Assembly (NCBI GenBank): GCA_036502025.1 | Contig: DASXZJ010000025.1 | Location: forward strand, 1 to 64,000 | DNA length: 64,000 nucleotides | Reading direction: 5' to 3' | DNA from: Bog-473 sp036502025 | Lineage (GTDB): Bacteria; Actinomycetota; Acidimicrobiia; Acidimicrobiales; RAAP-2 | Shown: positions 7,517-14,572 of the stretch, piece by piece | Position numbering within the stretch: the first letter of the stretch is position 1 | Layout: every line of letters begins with the position of its first letter | Translations under genes and position numbers: made by a program | The notes under the pieces: model-generated | Database searches by the model: none | Told to the model about the DNA's origin: nothing | The model's input: only the letters and a program-made list of their open reading frames with translations

Positions 7517-8391
7517 GGCAACCCGGCGCCCGGCACCGTGGTGCGCACGCGCTCGATGGCACCGTTGCGTTCGGCTCTTGCCTTGGCGGCGTCACTGGAC
7601 TTGGCGGTGACGAGGTAGAGGTTCTGGCGGTCGTCGTCGCCCAGCATGCAGGCGAAGCAGCCCTGGCTGGTGGTGACCCGCTCGAGAATCTCGCCGCCCT
7701 CGGCCACCCGCACACATTCGGTTCCCAACGCGTTGGCCACCCACACCGAACCATCGGCGCATAGGCAGATACCGTCGGGGGCGATGCCGGGCAGGGCGGC
7801 CCACTCGCGACGGTTGGTCAGCGTCCCGTCGCGTTCGCGGTCGAAGGCCGAGAGTCGCTGCCCCATGCTTTCGGCGATGATCAGGCTGCCCCCGTCATCG
7901 GTGATGACAGTGCCGTTGGGGAAGGCCAGATCGGCGGCGGCCTCGGCGCTGGTGCCGTCGGGATCGACCCGCACCAGGGAGGTGGGGCCGATGGCGCTGG
8001 GCTCCACCGTGCCGTCGTAGAGGCCGTCGAGGTCGAAGCCGAAGTTGCCGGCATAGGCCTGTCCGTTGGAGGCCACGACCATGTCGTTGGCATGCCAGGT
8101 GGCCCACGGGGTCAGGTCGCCGTGGTGCACCAGCGTCCCGTCGGCCTCCCGGCGCATGATGGCCCGGTCCAGGCGCGAGTTGATGAGGAGGCGGCCATCG
8201 GGCAACCAACCCAGGCCGGCTGGCTCGCCCTCGAAGTCCACTTCGGTGCGCCGATCCCCCTCGGGTGAGACCGAGAACACGGCGTGGTCGAAGAAGTCCG
8301 AGTACCACAGACGCCCGTCTCGCCAGCGAGGGCACTCGCCGAAGAACAGACCCGTGAGGAACGGTTCGGCCACGACGGATTGATCGGACAT
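7513..8391 (-). CDS. SMP-30/gluconolactonase/LRE-family hydrolase
   Basis: The 292-aa protein is a six-bladed beta-propeller of the SMP-30/gluconolactonase family, calcium- or zinc-dependent lactone or ester hydrolases. Family landmarks: GECPRWRDGRLWYSDFFDHAV at the N-terminus (metal-binding Glu in GECPRW), WHANDMVVASNGQAYAGNFG in the middle (metal-binding Asn), FPNGTVITDDG, and PDGICLCADGSVWVAN near residue 200 (the Asp of PDG is the catalytic position). It lacks a signal peptide and is therefore cytoplasmic. The substrate cannot be told. The ATG at 8391 gives MSDQSVVAEPFLTGLFFGE, the usual family beginning. The gene stands alone, divergent from the acyltransferase gene. Confidence 0.88.
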   Translation of the reverse strand: MSDQSVVAEPFLTGLFFGECPRWRDGRLWYSDFFDHAVFSVSPEGDRRTEVDFEGEPAGLGWLPDGRLLINSRLDRAIMRREADGTLVHHGDLTPWATWHANDMVVASNGQAYAGNFGFDLDGLYDGTVEPSAIGPTSLVRVDPDGTSAEAAADLAFPNGTVITDDGGSLIIAESMGQRLSAFDRERDGTLTNRREWAALPGIAPDGICLCADGSVWVANALGTECVRVAEGGEILERVTTSQGCFACMLGDDDRQNLYLVTAKSSDAAKARAERNGAIERVRTTVPGAGLP

Positions 8392-8495
8392 GCGGCACCT
8401 CCCCAGGGGCCGGGCGGCCCGGTCCTGCAGTTCAGCACAGCGGCCGGGCCAGCGCTCCAGGCGCGAGAGCCGAGCGTCGGCGCTACGTTGGACCC

Positions 8496-9179
8496 GTGGC
8501 GTATTGGGTGCTCAAGGGAATTCTGACCCCGGTGTTCTTCGTGCTCTGGCGCGTGAAGGTCGAGGGCCGGGAAAACATCCCCAAACACGGTCCGGTGGTC
8601 TTGGCCGCCAACCACCAGTCGTTCTGCGACTCGTTCTTCATCCCCCTGGTGGTTCGGCGCAAGGTCACCTTCCTGGCCAAGGCCGAGTACTTCGATTCGT
8701 GGAAGACCGCCTGGTTCTTCCGCGCCGCCGGGCAGATCCCGATCCGGCGGGGCGGGGGTAGCGCCAGCGAGCGAGCCCTGGAGACGGCCCGCAGCGAAGT
8801 CCTGGGCCAGGGTCGGGTCCTCGGGCTCTATCCCGAGGGGACCCGTTCGGTGGACCAGTACGTGCACAAGGGCCGCACCGGCGTCACCCGGCTCTCCCGC
8901 GAGTGCGGCGTGGCCATAGTCCCGGTGGGTGTGGTGGGGACGGTCGCCGTCCAGCCGGTCAACTCGAACTGGCTCCACCCCTTCAAGACCGTCACCGTCC
9001 GCTTCGGCCCGGCCATGCAGATGGAGGGCCCGGCCAACCCTGAGGACCCGATGGAAGGGCACGATCACACCGAGTGCCGCAGTTTCACCGACCGCTTGAT
9101 GCACGAGATCGCCCGCCTGTCCGAGCGTGAGTACGTGGACGAGTACGTCCCCGCCCGGGCGCAAGCCTCAGCGGCCTAA
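8496..9179 (+). CDS. 1-acyl-sn-glycerol-3-phosphate acyltransferase-like protein (PlsC family)
   Basis: This 227-aa membrane-associated acyltransferase moves an acyl chain from acyl-CoA or acyl-ACP to lysophosphatidate or a related acceptor in phospholipid synthesis. The catalytic NHxxxxD box is at residues 39-45 (NHQSFCD), and the acceptor-phosphate box YPEGTRS is at 111-117. A hydrophobic N-terminus (ILTPVFFVLW) precedes them. The GTG start at 8496 is the first start giving the normal family length. Actinobacteria usually carry several such paralogues, so the precise acceptor is not assigned. Confidence 0.9.
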   Translation: MAYWVLKGILTPVFFVLWRVKVEGRENIPKHGPVVLAANHQSFCDSFFIPLVVRRKVTFLAKAEYFDSWKTAWFFRAAGQIPIRRGGGSASERALETARSEVLGQGRVLGLYPEGTRSVDQYVHKGRTGVTRLSRECGVAIVPVGVVGTVAVQPVNSNWLHPFKTVTVRFGPAMQMEGPANPEDPMEGHDHTECRSFTDRLMHEIARLSEREYVDEYVPARAQASAA

Positions 9180-9253
9180 TCGAAATCGGCCTTTTTCACC
9201 CCAGTTCGGCCGTTTGAAACAGGATGTTTACATCCACCGCCTAACGTTGGGGC

Positions 9254-9514
9254 GTGTCCGGGTACGTCGTCCGCATCGCCTTGCCGGACCGTCCCGGCGC
9301 CTTGGGCCTGGTGGCCAGCCGCATTGGCGCGGTGAGCGGGGACATCGTGGCCATCAACATCCTCGAGCGGGACGGCGGCAACGCGGTCGACGAGTTCGTC
9401 ATCGAGCTCGGCGGGGAGCATCTGGTCGAACTCCTCCGCTCGGAGATCCACGAGGTCGACGGGGTCAAAGTGCTCGACATCCGGCCGGCGTCGGTCAAGC
9501 CTTCGGCGGGCTGA
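9254..9514 (+). CDS. ACT-domain protein
   Basis: An 86-aa protein (GTG at 9254) is a single ACT domain: VVRIALPDRPGALGLVASRI is the first strand and helix with the ligand-loop DRPGAL, then GDIVAINILERDGGNAVDEF and strands ending VKVLDIRPA. Stand-alone ACT proteins bind amino acids and modulate a partner enzyme or regulator. No amino-acid biosynthetic gene is adjacent, so the ligand and partner are unknown. Its tail overlaps the convergent SufR-like gene by 20 bases. Confidence 0.85.
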   Translation: MSGYVVRIALPDRPGALGLVASRIGAVSGDIVAINILERDGGNAVDEFVIELGGEHLVELLRSEIHEVDGVKVLDIRPASVKPSAG

Positions 9515-10148
9515 CTACATAGGCGCACACGTGGGCGCCATCCATGAGATGCGCCACCCGTTCCACCTTGGCCCCGGGCAACGCGTCGCGAATGAAGGCC
9601 AACTCGCTCGAGCACGCCTGGGAGAAGCCGTGGGCCACGGTGAGGATGGCGCAGTTGTGCTCGGTGATGCGCCAACTGCCGTCGTCCAGCCGCTCGGCGT
9701 CGGCCAGGTACCCGTCCTCGTCGAGTATGGACGTCAGCGCCTCGACCTGCTGGTCGAAGGTGAGGTCGGCCAGCCGCGGTCGCGCTCCGTCGACCCTTCT
9801 CTGCCGGCGTTGCTCGAACAACGCGTCGACCTGTTTCCCGTCGGGACCCCCGAGATACCCGAGCAGCTCGGTGGTGAGGTCGCCGTAGCGCTTGGGATAG
9901 AGCGCCTCGGCCGCCGCGGTCAGCTCGAACAGGTGCGTCGGCCGGCCGCGACGGGCACTCTCCTCGGTGGCCTCACGACGCGCCAGCAGACCGTCCTCTT
10001 CGAGGTGGACCAACTGCATGCGGATGGCGGCCGGGGTGAGCGAAAGCGAGGCGGCCACGTCGGTGGCCGACCGCGGTCCCTGTCGCTTGAGGAGGTTGAG
10101 GATGGCACGGCGGGTGGTCGGCAGGGTGTCCAGCGGGGAGTCGATCAC
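9495..10148 (-). CDS. SufR-like iron-sulfur/redox transcriptional regulator
   Basis: A 217-aa regulator: winged helix-turn-helix at residues 12-75 (SATDVAASLSLTPAAIRMQL, then a wing rich in Arg), helical linker, and a C-terminal sensor domain. The sensor carries Cys166, Cys179 and Cys208. The spacing C-X12-C-X28-C equals the SufR pattern C-X12-C-X13-C-X14-C with the third Cys replaced by Ala193. SufR-type proteins hold an iron-sulfur cluster and repress Fe-S assembly genes when the cluster is intact (family knowledge). Here it is the last gene of an SDR/QueA-like operon, its GTG start overlapping the queA stop, so autoregulation of that operon is likely. A SufR-like inverted repeat lies in the operon promoter at 12011-12028. 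The nearest alternative is a generic ArsR/DeoR-type regulator. Confidence 0.75.
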   Translation of the reverse strand: MIDSPLDTLPTTRRAILNLLKRQGPRSATDVAASLSLTPAAIRMQLVHLEEDGLLARREATEESARRGRPTHLFELTAAAEALYPKRYGDLTTELLGYLGGPDGKQVDALFEQRRQRRVDGARPRLADLTFDQQVEALTSILDEDGYLADAERLDDGSWRITEHNCAILTVAHGFSQACSSELAFIRDALPGAKVERVAHLMDGAHVCAYVVSPPKA

Positions 10149-11251
10149 GGGAGGATGAGGTGGACGTCGCCGAACTCGTGCCACAGGAAACCGCCGTCGA
10201 GGGCGGCTCGATAGGACGCCTCCAAGAGGGGACGGCCGGCGATGGCCTCGAGCATGGCCAGGTGCGACGCCTCGGGCTCGTGCCAGCCGGTCAGGAAGCC
10301 GTCGATCGAGCGGACGGGATGGGCCGGGGAGACCACGGTCTCGGTCCAGCCCTCGCCGGGGTGCACCGAACCGTGCTCGTCGACCACCGACTCGAGGGCA
10401 CGGACCACCGTGGTGCCGATGGCGACGACGCGGCCACCGTTGCGTCGGGCGTCGTTGACCCGATGCGCGGTTGACGAGGACACCTTGAAGTACTCGGCGT
10501 ACGGGGGCTCGGTCGCCTCGAGGGAGGCCACGCCGGTGTGCAGCAGCAGCGGGGCCACGCCGACGCCCTTGGCGACCAGCCGCGTCAACACCTCGGGCGT
10601 GAACGGCCGGCCGGCGCTGGGCATCTCGGCGGAGCCCGGCTCGGTGACGTAGACGTTCTGATAAGCGGAGATCGGGTAGCTGCCGCGCACGTAGCCGTAG
10701 CGGATGGGGCGGCCGTGACGGGCCAGGTAGGTGTGGAGCGGATCGGGCGTGTCGACCAGGGAGACCCAGAGGCGCACCCCGACGCCGCCCGGCCCGGGGG
10801 AGTAGGGCGTGAGCAGCGAGACATGACCGCCGCCGGCCAGCTCGATGACGGTGCCGGCCGTGGCGCCCAGGAAGGCCCGCCCGTCCCGTCGGACCTCGAC
10901 GGTCCACAAGCCGGCGGGCAGCTGCGTGGAGAGGTGGACCTGCAGGCACGCCGCGGCACCGACGCCGTCTACTTCGGCGGCCAAAGTGCCCGAGGTGTTG
11001 AGGACGACCAGGTCACCCTCGTTCAGGAAGCGGGGCAGTTCGGAGAAGTGCGTGTGCACGAGCGACCCGTCCTCCCGGCGCGCCACCAGCATCCGCACCG
11101 CGTCGCGGGTCATGCCCCGAGATTCCGGCGGGGACGACGCCTCGAGCTCGGGGGGCAACTCGAAGGAGAGCGGCCGCAACAGGGGGAGGTCCCGACGGGC
11201 GGTGGCCGTCGCCTCGTGGTCCGCCATCACCGGGTTGGCCAGGGCGCTCAC
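10145..11251 (-). CDS. queA: QueA-family S-adenosylmethionine:tRNA ribosyltransferase-isomerase-like protein
   Basis: The 368-aa protein belongs to the QueA family, which transfers the ribosyl part of AdoMet to a 7-deazaguanine base in tRNA during queuosine synthesis. Conserved parts visible: FELPPELEASSPPESRG near the N-terminus, LVVLNTSGTLAAEVDG, the AHRVNDARRNGGRVVAIGTT segment followed by VRALES, GWTETVVSPAHPVRSIDGFL, and GDVHLILP at the C-terminus. No tgt or queC-queF gene is in the window, and this shorter actinobacterial type may have another substrate. The GTG start at 11251 overlaps the stop of the SDR gene (GTGA), and its own stop overlaps the SufR-like start, so three genes are translated in a chain. 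An alternative start is the ATG at 11227. Confidence 0.82.
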   Translation of the reverse strand: MSALANPVMADHEATATARRDLPLLRPLSFELPPELEASSPPESRGMTRDAVRMLVARREDGSLVHTHFSELPRFLNEGDLVVLNTSGTLAAEVDGVGAAACLQVHLSTQLPAGLWTVEVRRDGRAFLGATAGTVIELAGGGHVSLLTPYSPGPGGVGVRLWVSLVDTPDPLHTYLARHGRPIRYGYVRGSYPISAYQNVYVTEPGSAEMPSAGRPFTPEVLTRLVAKGVGVAPLLLHTGVASLEATEPPYAEYFKVSSSTAHRVNDARRNGGRVVAIGTTVVRALESVVDEHGSVHPGEGWTETVVSPAHPVRSIDGFLTGWHEPEASHLAMLEAIAGRPLLEASYRAALDGGFLWHEFGDVHLILP

Positions 11252-11964
11252 GTCGGCGCTCCGGCCGTCAGCAGCTCGCGGGCCCGGTAGCGGCCACTCG
11301 GGCGCTCGCTCCCGATCAGGTCGAGGAAGGCCGGCACCACCGTCTCAGGCTCCGGCCGGTCCGAGATGTCCTCTCCGGGGAAGGCCGCCTGATGCATGGC
11401 CGTGCGGAGGTCGCCCGGATCGACCGACCACACGCGCAGCGTGGGGAACTCGACGCCGAGAACCGAGCCGAGATGGTCCAGGGCGGCCTTGCCGGCCCCG
11501 TAGCCGCCCCATCCCTCGTATGCCTCGACGGCGGCGTCCGACGTGACGTTGATCAGCCGGGGCTGGGCCGACTCGAGCAGGAGGGGCAAGGCGACCTGGG
11601 TGAGCCCGAGCGGAGCGACCACGTTGACTTCGAGCGCCACTCGCAAGTCGCCCAATGGGTAGTCGGCCAGCGAGGGGAGCGGTGACGCGCCGAGTGTCCC
11701 GGCGTTGTTGACGAGGAGATCGAGTCCGCCGAGGTCGGCGGCCGCAGAGACCAGCGCGCGCCGGTGCTCGGGATCGGTGATGTCGCCCGGCACGGCTCGG
11801 ACGGTGGCGCCCGGGGCCAGCAAGGCCTCGAGTCGGGTCGAGGCCGACTCGAGCGCGTCGGCACCCCGCCCGTCGATCACGATCGACCAACCCGAGCGGA
11901 CCAGTCCGGTGGCCACGGCCTCCCCAAGTCCCCGAGATGCCCCTGTCACGATCGCCACACTCAT
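11248..11964 (-). CDS. SDR-family NAD(P)-dependent oxidoreductase
   Basis: A 238-aa classical short-chain dehydrogenase: cofactor loop TGASRGLG at residues 7-14, NNAG at 86-89, catalytic Ser in NVTSD near 142 and YGAGK (Tyr155, Lys159). It is cytoplasmic and probably oxidises or reduces a hydroxyl or carbonyl group, with no substrate visible. It is the first gene of the SDR/QueA-like/SufR-like operon. The ATG at 11964 sits behind AAAGGG. A TATAAT box on the same strand at 12011-12006 and two inverted repeats lie between the gene and the DUF5996 gene. Confidence 0.88.
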   Translation of the reverse strand: MSVAIVTGASRGLGEAVATGLVRSGWSIVIDGRGADALESASTRLEALLAPGATVRAVPGDITDPEHRRALVSAAADLGGLDLLVNNAGTLGASPLPSLADYPLGDLRVALEVNVVAPLGLTQVALPLLLESAQPRLINVTSDAAVEAYEGWGGYGAGKAALDHLGSVLGVEFPTLRVWSVDPGDLRTAMHQAAFPGEDISDRPEPETVVPAFLDLIGSERPSGRYRARELLTAGAPT

Positions 11965-11980
11965 GGCACACCACCCTTTG

Positions 11981-11995
11981 CGAACGACACGTTCG
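11981..11995. promoter_or_regulatory. Perfect 15-bp inverted repeat in the 5' leader of the SDR/QueA-like operon
   Basis: CGAACG-ACA-CGTTCG is a perfect 6-base inverted repeat with a 3-base centre, ending 17 bases before the SDR start codon. It is downstream of the predicted transcription start, so it could bind a repressor or fold in the mRNA. Function is inferred only. Confidence 0.45.
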
Positions 11996-12005
11996 TCCGC
12001 TGGTG

Positions 12006-12011
12006 ATTATA
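12006..12011 (-). promoter_or_regulatory. -10 element of the SDR/QueA-like/SufR-like operon
   Basis: Read on the minus strand this is a consensus TATAAT in an otherwise AT-poor genome. It places transcription start near 12000, about 35 bases before the SDR ATG. A clear -35 hexamer is not seen, as AT-rich sequence and the operator occupy the spacer. Confidence 0.6.
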
Positions 12012-12028
12012 ACAACAAATTTCTTGTT
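12011..12028. promoter_or_regulatory. SufR-type operator (CAAC-N6-CTTG) over the operon promoter
   Basis: The 18 bases AACAAC-AAATTT-CTTGTT form a palindrome with 16 of 18 symmetric positions. The core CAAC-N6-CTTG differs by one base from the CAAC-N6-GTTG site known for SufR. It abuts the -10 box and covers the spacer, as expected for repression. The SufR-like gene is the third gene of the same operon, so autoregulation is the simplest reading. Confidence 0.6.
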
Positions 12029-12069
12029 TTATTGCTCCCCTCTTGCACACCGCTCCTTACGTCAACCGG

Positions 12070-12984
12070 TCAGGCCGGCGGGCGGACCTCGAGCTCGGCC
12101 CTGGCCCAGGCACCCAGGTCGGCCGCGGCGTCATAGGAACCCTGGAAGAAGGACATGAGCAACTGGTCAGGTTCGTTCGCCCGGCGCACGGCGCCGTAGG
12201 GCAGGATGAACTCGCCCATGGCCTTGTCGTAGTAGGCCGCCTCGGGGGCGATGGGCCAGTCGGCGAAGCCGTCAGGCTCGGGATAGGCGTACGCGTAGAA
12301 GAGGCCCTCCTCGCCGCCCGGCCAGAACCCGCAGCTGTGCACCTCATGGCTGTAGGCCTCCTCCTGGACCCAGTCCGGGCAGTTGGGCACGCCGCCCGGG
12401 TGCTTCGGCGCGCGCCGGCCCGAGAATCGGGTCACGGCGAGGTCCGGGCCACCCCAGAAGAAGTGCACCGGGCTGGCCTTGCCCAGGAAGCCGCCCCTGA
12501 ATTGCTGCATGACCCGGTCGGCCTGCACCAGGGCCAACCAGAAGCGGTGCGCCGCCCCGGCGTCGTAGGAGCGGTGGATCTCGTCCTGGTCGAAGGGGAT
12601 GGCCTCGGCTATCTCTGACGGTCGCGGGTAGAGGTGGACGGACACCCCGAGCTGGTCGAGCGCGGCGAGCACCGCGGCGTAGAAGGCGGCCGTGGTCTGG
12701 GGGACCAGCGCCACCGAGGCCGTCTGACCGTCGGAGGCGCGCAGCCGCAGGAGATGGTCGATGAAGTCGAACTCGAGATCCAGCCCACGTCCTTCGGTCG
12801 GCATCAACCCGGTGGTCAAGCCGCGGGCCGACACGTACAGCGTGACCTGCCACCAGTGGTTGCGCATCGGTTCGAGGGCCAGGCGGACCTTGCCCACGAT
12901 CTGGGTCCACAGGTGCAGGGTGTCGCGGGTGTCGGACCAGGAGGAGATGGTGAGCTCGGGCCACGGGTTGTCCACGTCCCCCAT
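12070..12984 (-). CDS. DUF5996 family protein
   Basis: The 304-aa protein matches the DUF5996 family of uncharacterised actinobacterial and proteobacterial proteins. Typical segments: PWPELTISSWSDTRDTLHLW at the N-terminus, NHWWQVTLYVSARGLTT near residue 45, LEFDFIDHLLRLRASDG, VHFFWGGPDLAVTRFSGRRA near 175 and the HEVHSCGFWPGGE motif near 215. No signal peptide or membrane span is present, so it is cytoplasmic. Several conserved His, Asp and Trp could make an active site, but no reaction is known. It lies upstream of, and on the same strand as, the SDR operon, separated by that operon's promoter. Confidence 0.85.
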   Translation of the reverse strand: MGDVDNPWPELTISSWSDTRDTLHLWTQIVGKVRLALEPMRNHWWQVTLYVSARGLTTGLMPTEGRGLDLEFDFIDHLLRLRASDGQTASVALVPQTTAAFYAAVLAALDQLGVSVHLYPRPSEIAEAIPFDQDEIHRSYDAGAAHRFWLALVQADRVMQQFRGGFLGKASPVHFFWGGPDLAVTRFSGRRAPKHPGGVPNCPDWVQEEAYSHEVHSCGFWPGGEEGLFYAYAYPEPDGFADWPIAPEAAYYDKAMGEFILPYGAVRRANEPDQLLMSFFQGSYDAAADLGAWARAELEVRPPA

Positions 12985-13113
12985 TCAAGCGGCGTCGGCG
13001 AGCCGGCGCCCCTGAACGCACGGTGGCCGAACGGTGATGGTTGGGCAAACTCGGAGCCGACGACCCGGCCGGTCCTGGTTCTCATGGGGGTTGGTGGGCT
13101 AGAAATCGGACCC

Positions 13114-14559
13114 ATGCGGCCCATCTCCCGGCGGACCTTTCTGCAGGGTGCGGCCGTCGGCACCTTTGCCTTCGCCACCGTCGAGCCGTCTGCCCTCAAC
13201 CCGTTCCCGCCGCCGGTGCCGTCCATCCGGCGGGGCCCCGGGTCACTGCCCAACCCGCTGCGGCCCGCCGGTGCGGCCAACGAGGCCCTGCCCTTCGACC
13301 ACATCGTGATCGTCATGCAGGAGAACCACTCCTTCGACAACTACTTCGGCATGCTGCCGGTCCGGGGCCAGCCGCTGGCCGACGGGTTCACCTTCGACGC
13401 CAACGGCCTGCCGCGCAACGACAACCCGGTCCACGGTGGGCGCCAGGGGGCCTTCCGCCTGGAGGGCACCTGCCAGCCCAACGGCGTCACCCAGTCCTGG
13501 GACGCCACCCACCAGCAGATCGACGGCGGGGCGATGGACGGCTTCGCCATGACCGACACCGAAGCCATGGGCTACTACGACGAGTCCGACATCCCCTTCT
13601 ACTACTCCATGGCCAACACGTTCTGTATCGGCAACCGATACTTCTGCTCGGTGCCGGCCCAGACGTATCCCAACCGGCGCTTCCTCTACGCCGGCTCGGC
13701 GGCGGGCATGACCTCGACCAGCGGTTCGACCTTCTCCCTGCCGCCGCCGCCCAACGGTTCGGTGATGGACAACCTGCACCACCACGGCGTGTCGTTCAAG
13801 AGCTACTTCACCGACCTCCCCGACCTGGCCATCATCCCCACCAACCTGGAGCGCTACCCGACCCACTTCACCTCCATCGCCGAGTTCTACGTCGACTGCC
13901 TGCTGGGCACGCTGCCGAGCGTCTCGTGGGTGGACACCGAGATGGGCCTCACCTCGGACATCGGGGCCCCGCTGGCCAAGTTCATCAAGGACCTGCCGGC
14001 CCCGCTGTCGGGCATCGCCGGCAATCTCAACCAGTTGGTCGAGTCGCAGGGCGGCGACGAGGAGAACCCCGACGACGTGGCCATCGGCGAGGCCTCGGTG
14101 GCCCGCATCGTCAACGCCGTGATGCACTCGCCGGCCTGGGGCCGCACCCTCCTGATCTGGAACTACGACGAACACGGCGGGTACTACGACCACGTGGCGC
14201 CACCGACGGCCATCATCCCCGACGCCGTCCGCCCCATGCTGTCGGCGAGCGACGTGCCAGGGGCTTACAACCTCTACGGCGTGCGGGTGCCCAACGCGGT
14301 GGTCTCGCCCTACAGCCGCCCCCACGGCGTCACCAATGTGGTGCACGACCACACCTCGGTCATCGCCACCATCGCCAACAAGTGGAACCTGCCCGCGTTG
14401 GGATGGCGCGACGCCAACGCCTCCGACATGACCGACTACCTCGACCTGACGTCGCCCCCGGCCTTCCTCCACCCGCCCAAGCTGGCCACGCCGGCCCGGG
14501 CCGCCATCTTGAAGGGCGACTGCGAGACCTCGCCGGCCCCGGTGCAGCTCGAGCAGTAG
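13114..14559 (+). CDS. Tat-exported phospholipase C-type phosphoesterase
   Basis: A 481-aa protein of the phosphoesterase family that includes non-haemolytic phospholipase C and acid phosphatases. The N-terminus carries a twin-arginine signal (SRRTFLQ at residues 5-11, then a hydrophobic stretch), so it is exported folded. The active-site motif QENHSFDNYFG is at residues 69-79, with the ENHSFDNYFG acid and Asn expected to bind metal. NYDEHGGYYDHVAPP near 350 and VHDHTSVIATIANKW near 405 supply the remaining metal and phosphate ligands. The length is shorter than the roughly 700-aa phospholipases because the extra C-terminal domains are absent. Likely role: scavenging phosphate or head groups from phospholipids. 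The glycerol kinase gene lies convergent beside it, which would fit glycerol salvage. Confidence 0.88.
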   Translation: MRPISRRTFLQGAAVGTFAFATVEPSALNPFPPPVPSIRRGPGSLPNPLRPAGAANEALPFDHIVIVMQENHSFDNYFGMLPVRGQPLADGFTFDANGLPRNDNPVHGGRQGAFRLEGTCQPNGVTQSWDATHQQIDGGAMDGFAMTDTEAMGYYDESDIPFYYSMANTFCIGNRYFCSVPAQTYPNRRFLYAGSAAGMTSTSGSTFSLPPPPNGSVMDNLHHHGVSFKSYFTDLPDLAIIPTNLERYPTHFTSIAEFYVDCLLGTLPSVSWVDTEMGLTSDIGAPLAKFIKDLPAPLSGIAGNLNQLVESQGGDEENPDDVAIGEASVARIVNAVMHSPAWGRTLLIWNYDEHGGYYDHVAPPTAIIPDAVRPMLSASDVPGAYNLYGVRVPNAVVSPYSRPHGVTNVVHDHTSVIATIANKWNLPALGWRDANASDMTDYLDLTSPPAFLHPPKLATPARAAILKGDCETSPAPVQLEQ

Positions 14560-14572
14560 TGCCCGCGGGGCG

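Noticed and set aside
9495..10949. Single 484-aa fusion frame spanning the SufR-like and QueA-like regions
   Set aside because: The upstream part is an out-of-frame shadow of the QueA-like gene; the regulator starts at the GTG at 10148, which overlaps the QueA-like stop.
12634..13113. Long N-terminal extension of the phosphoesterase frame back to 12634
   Set aside because: It is antisense to the DUF5996 gene, and the Tat signal beginning at 13114 marks the true start.
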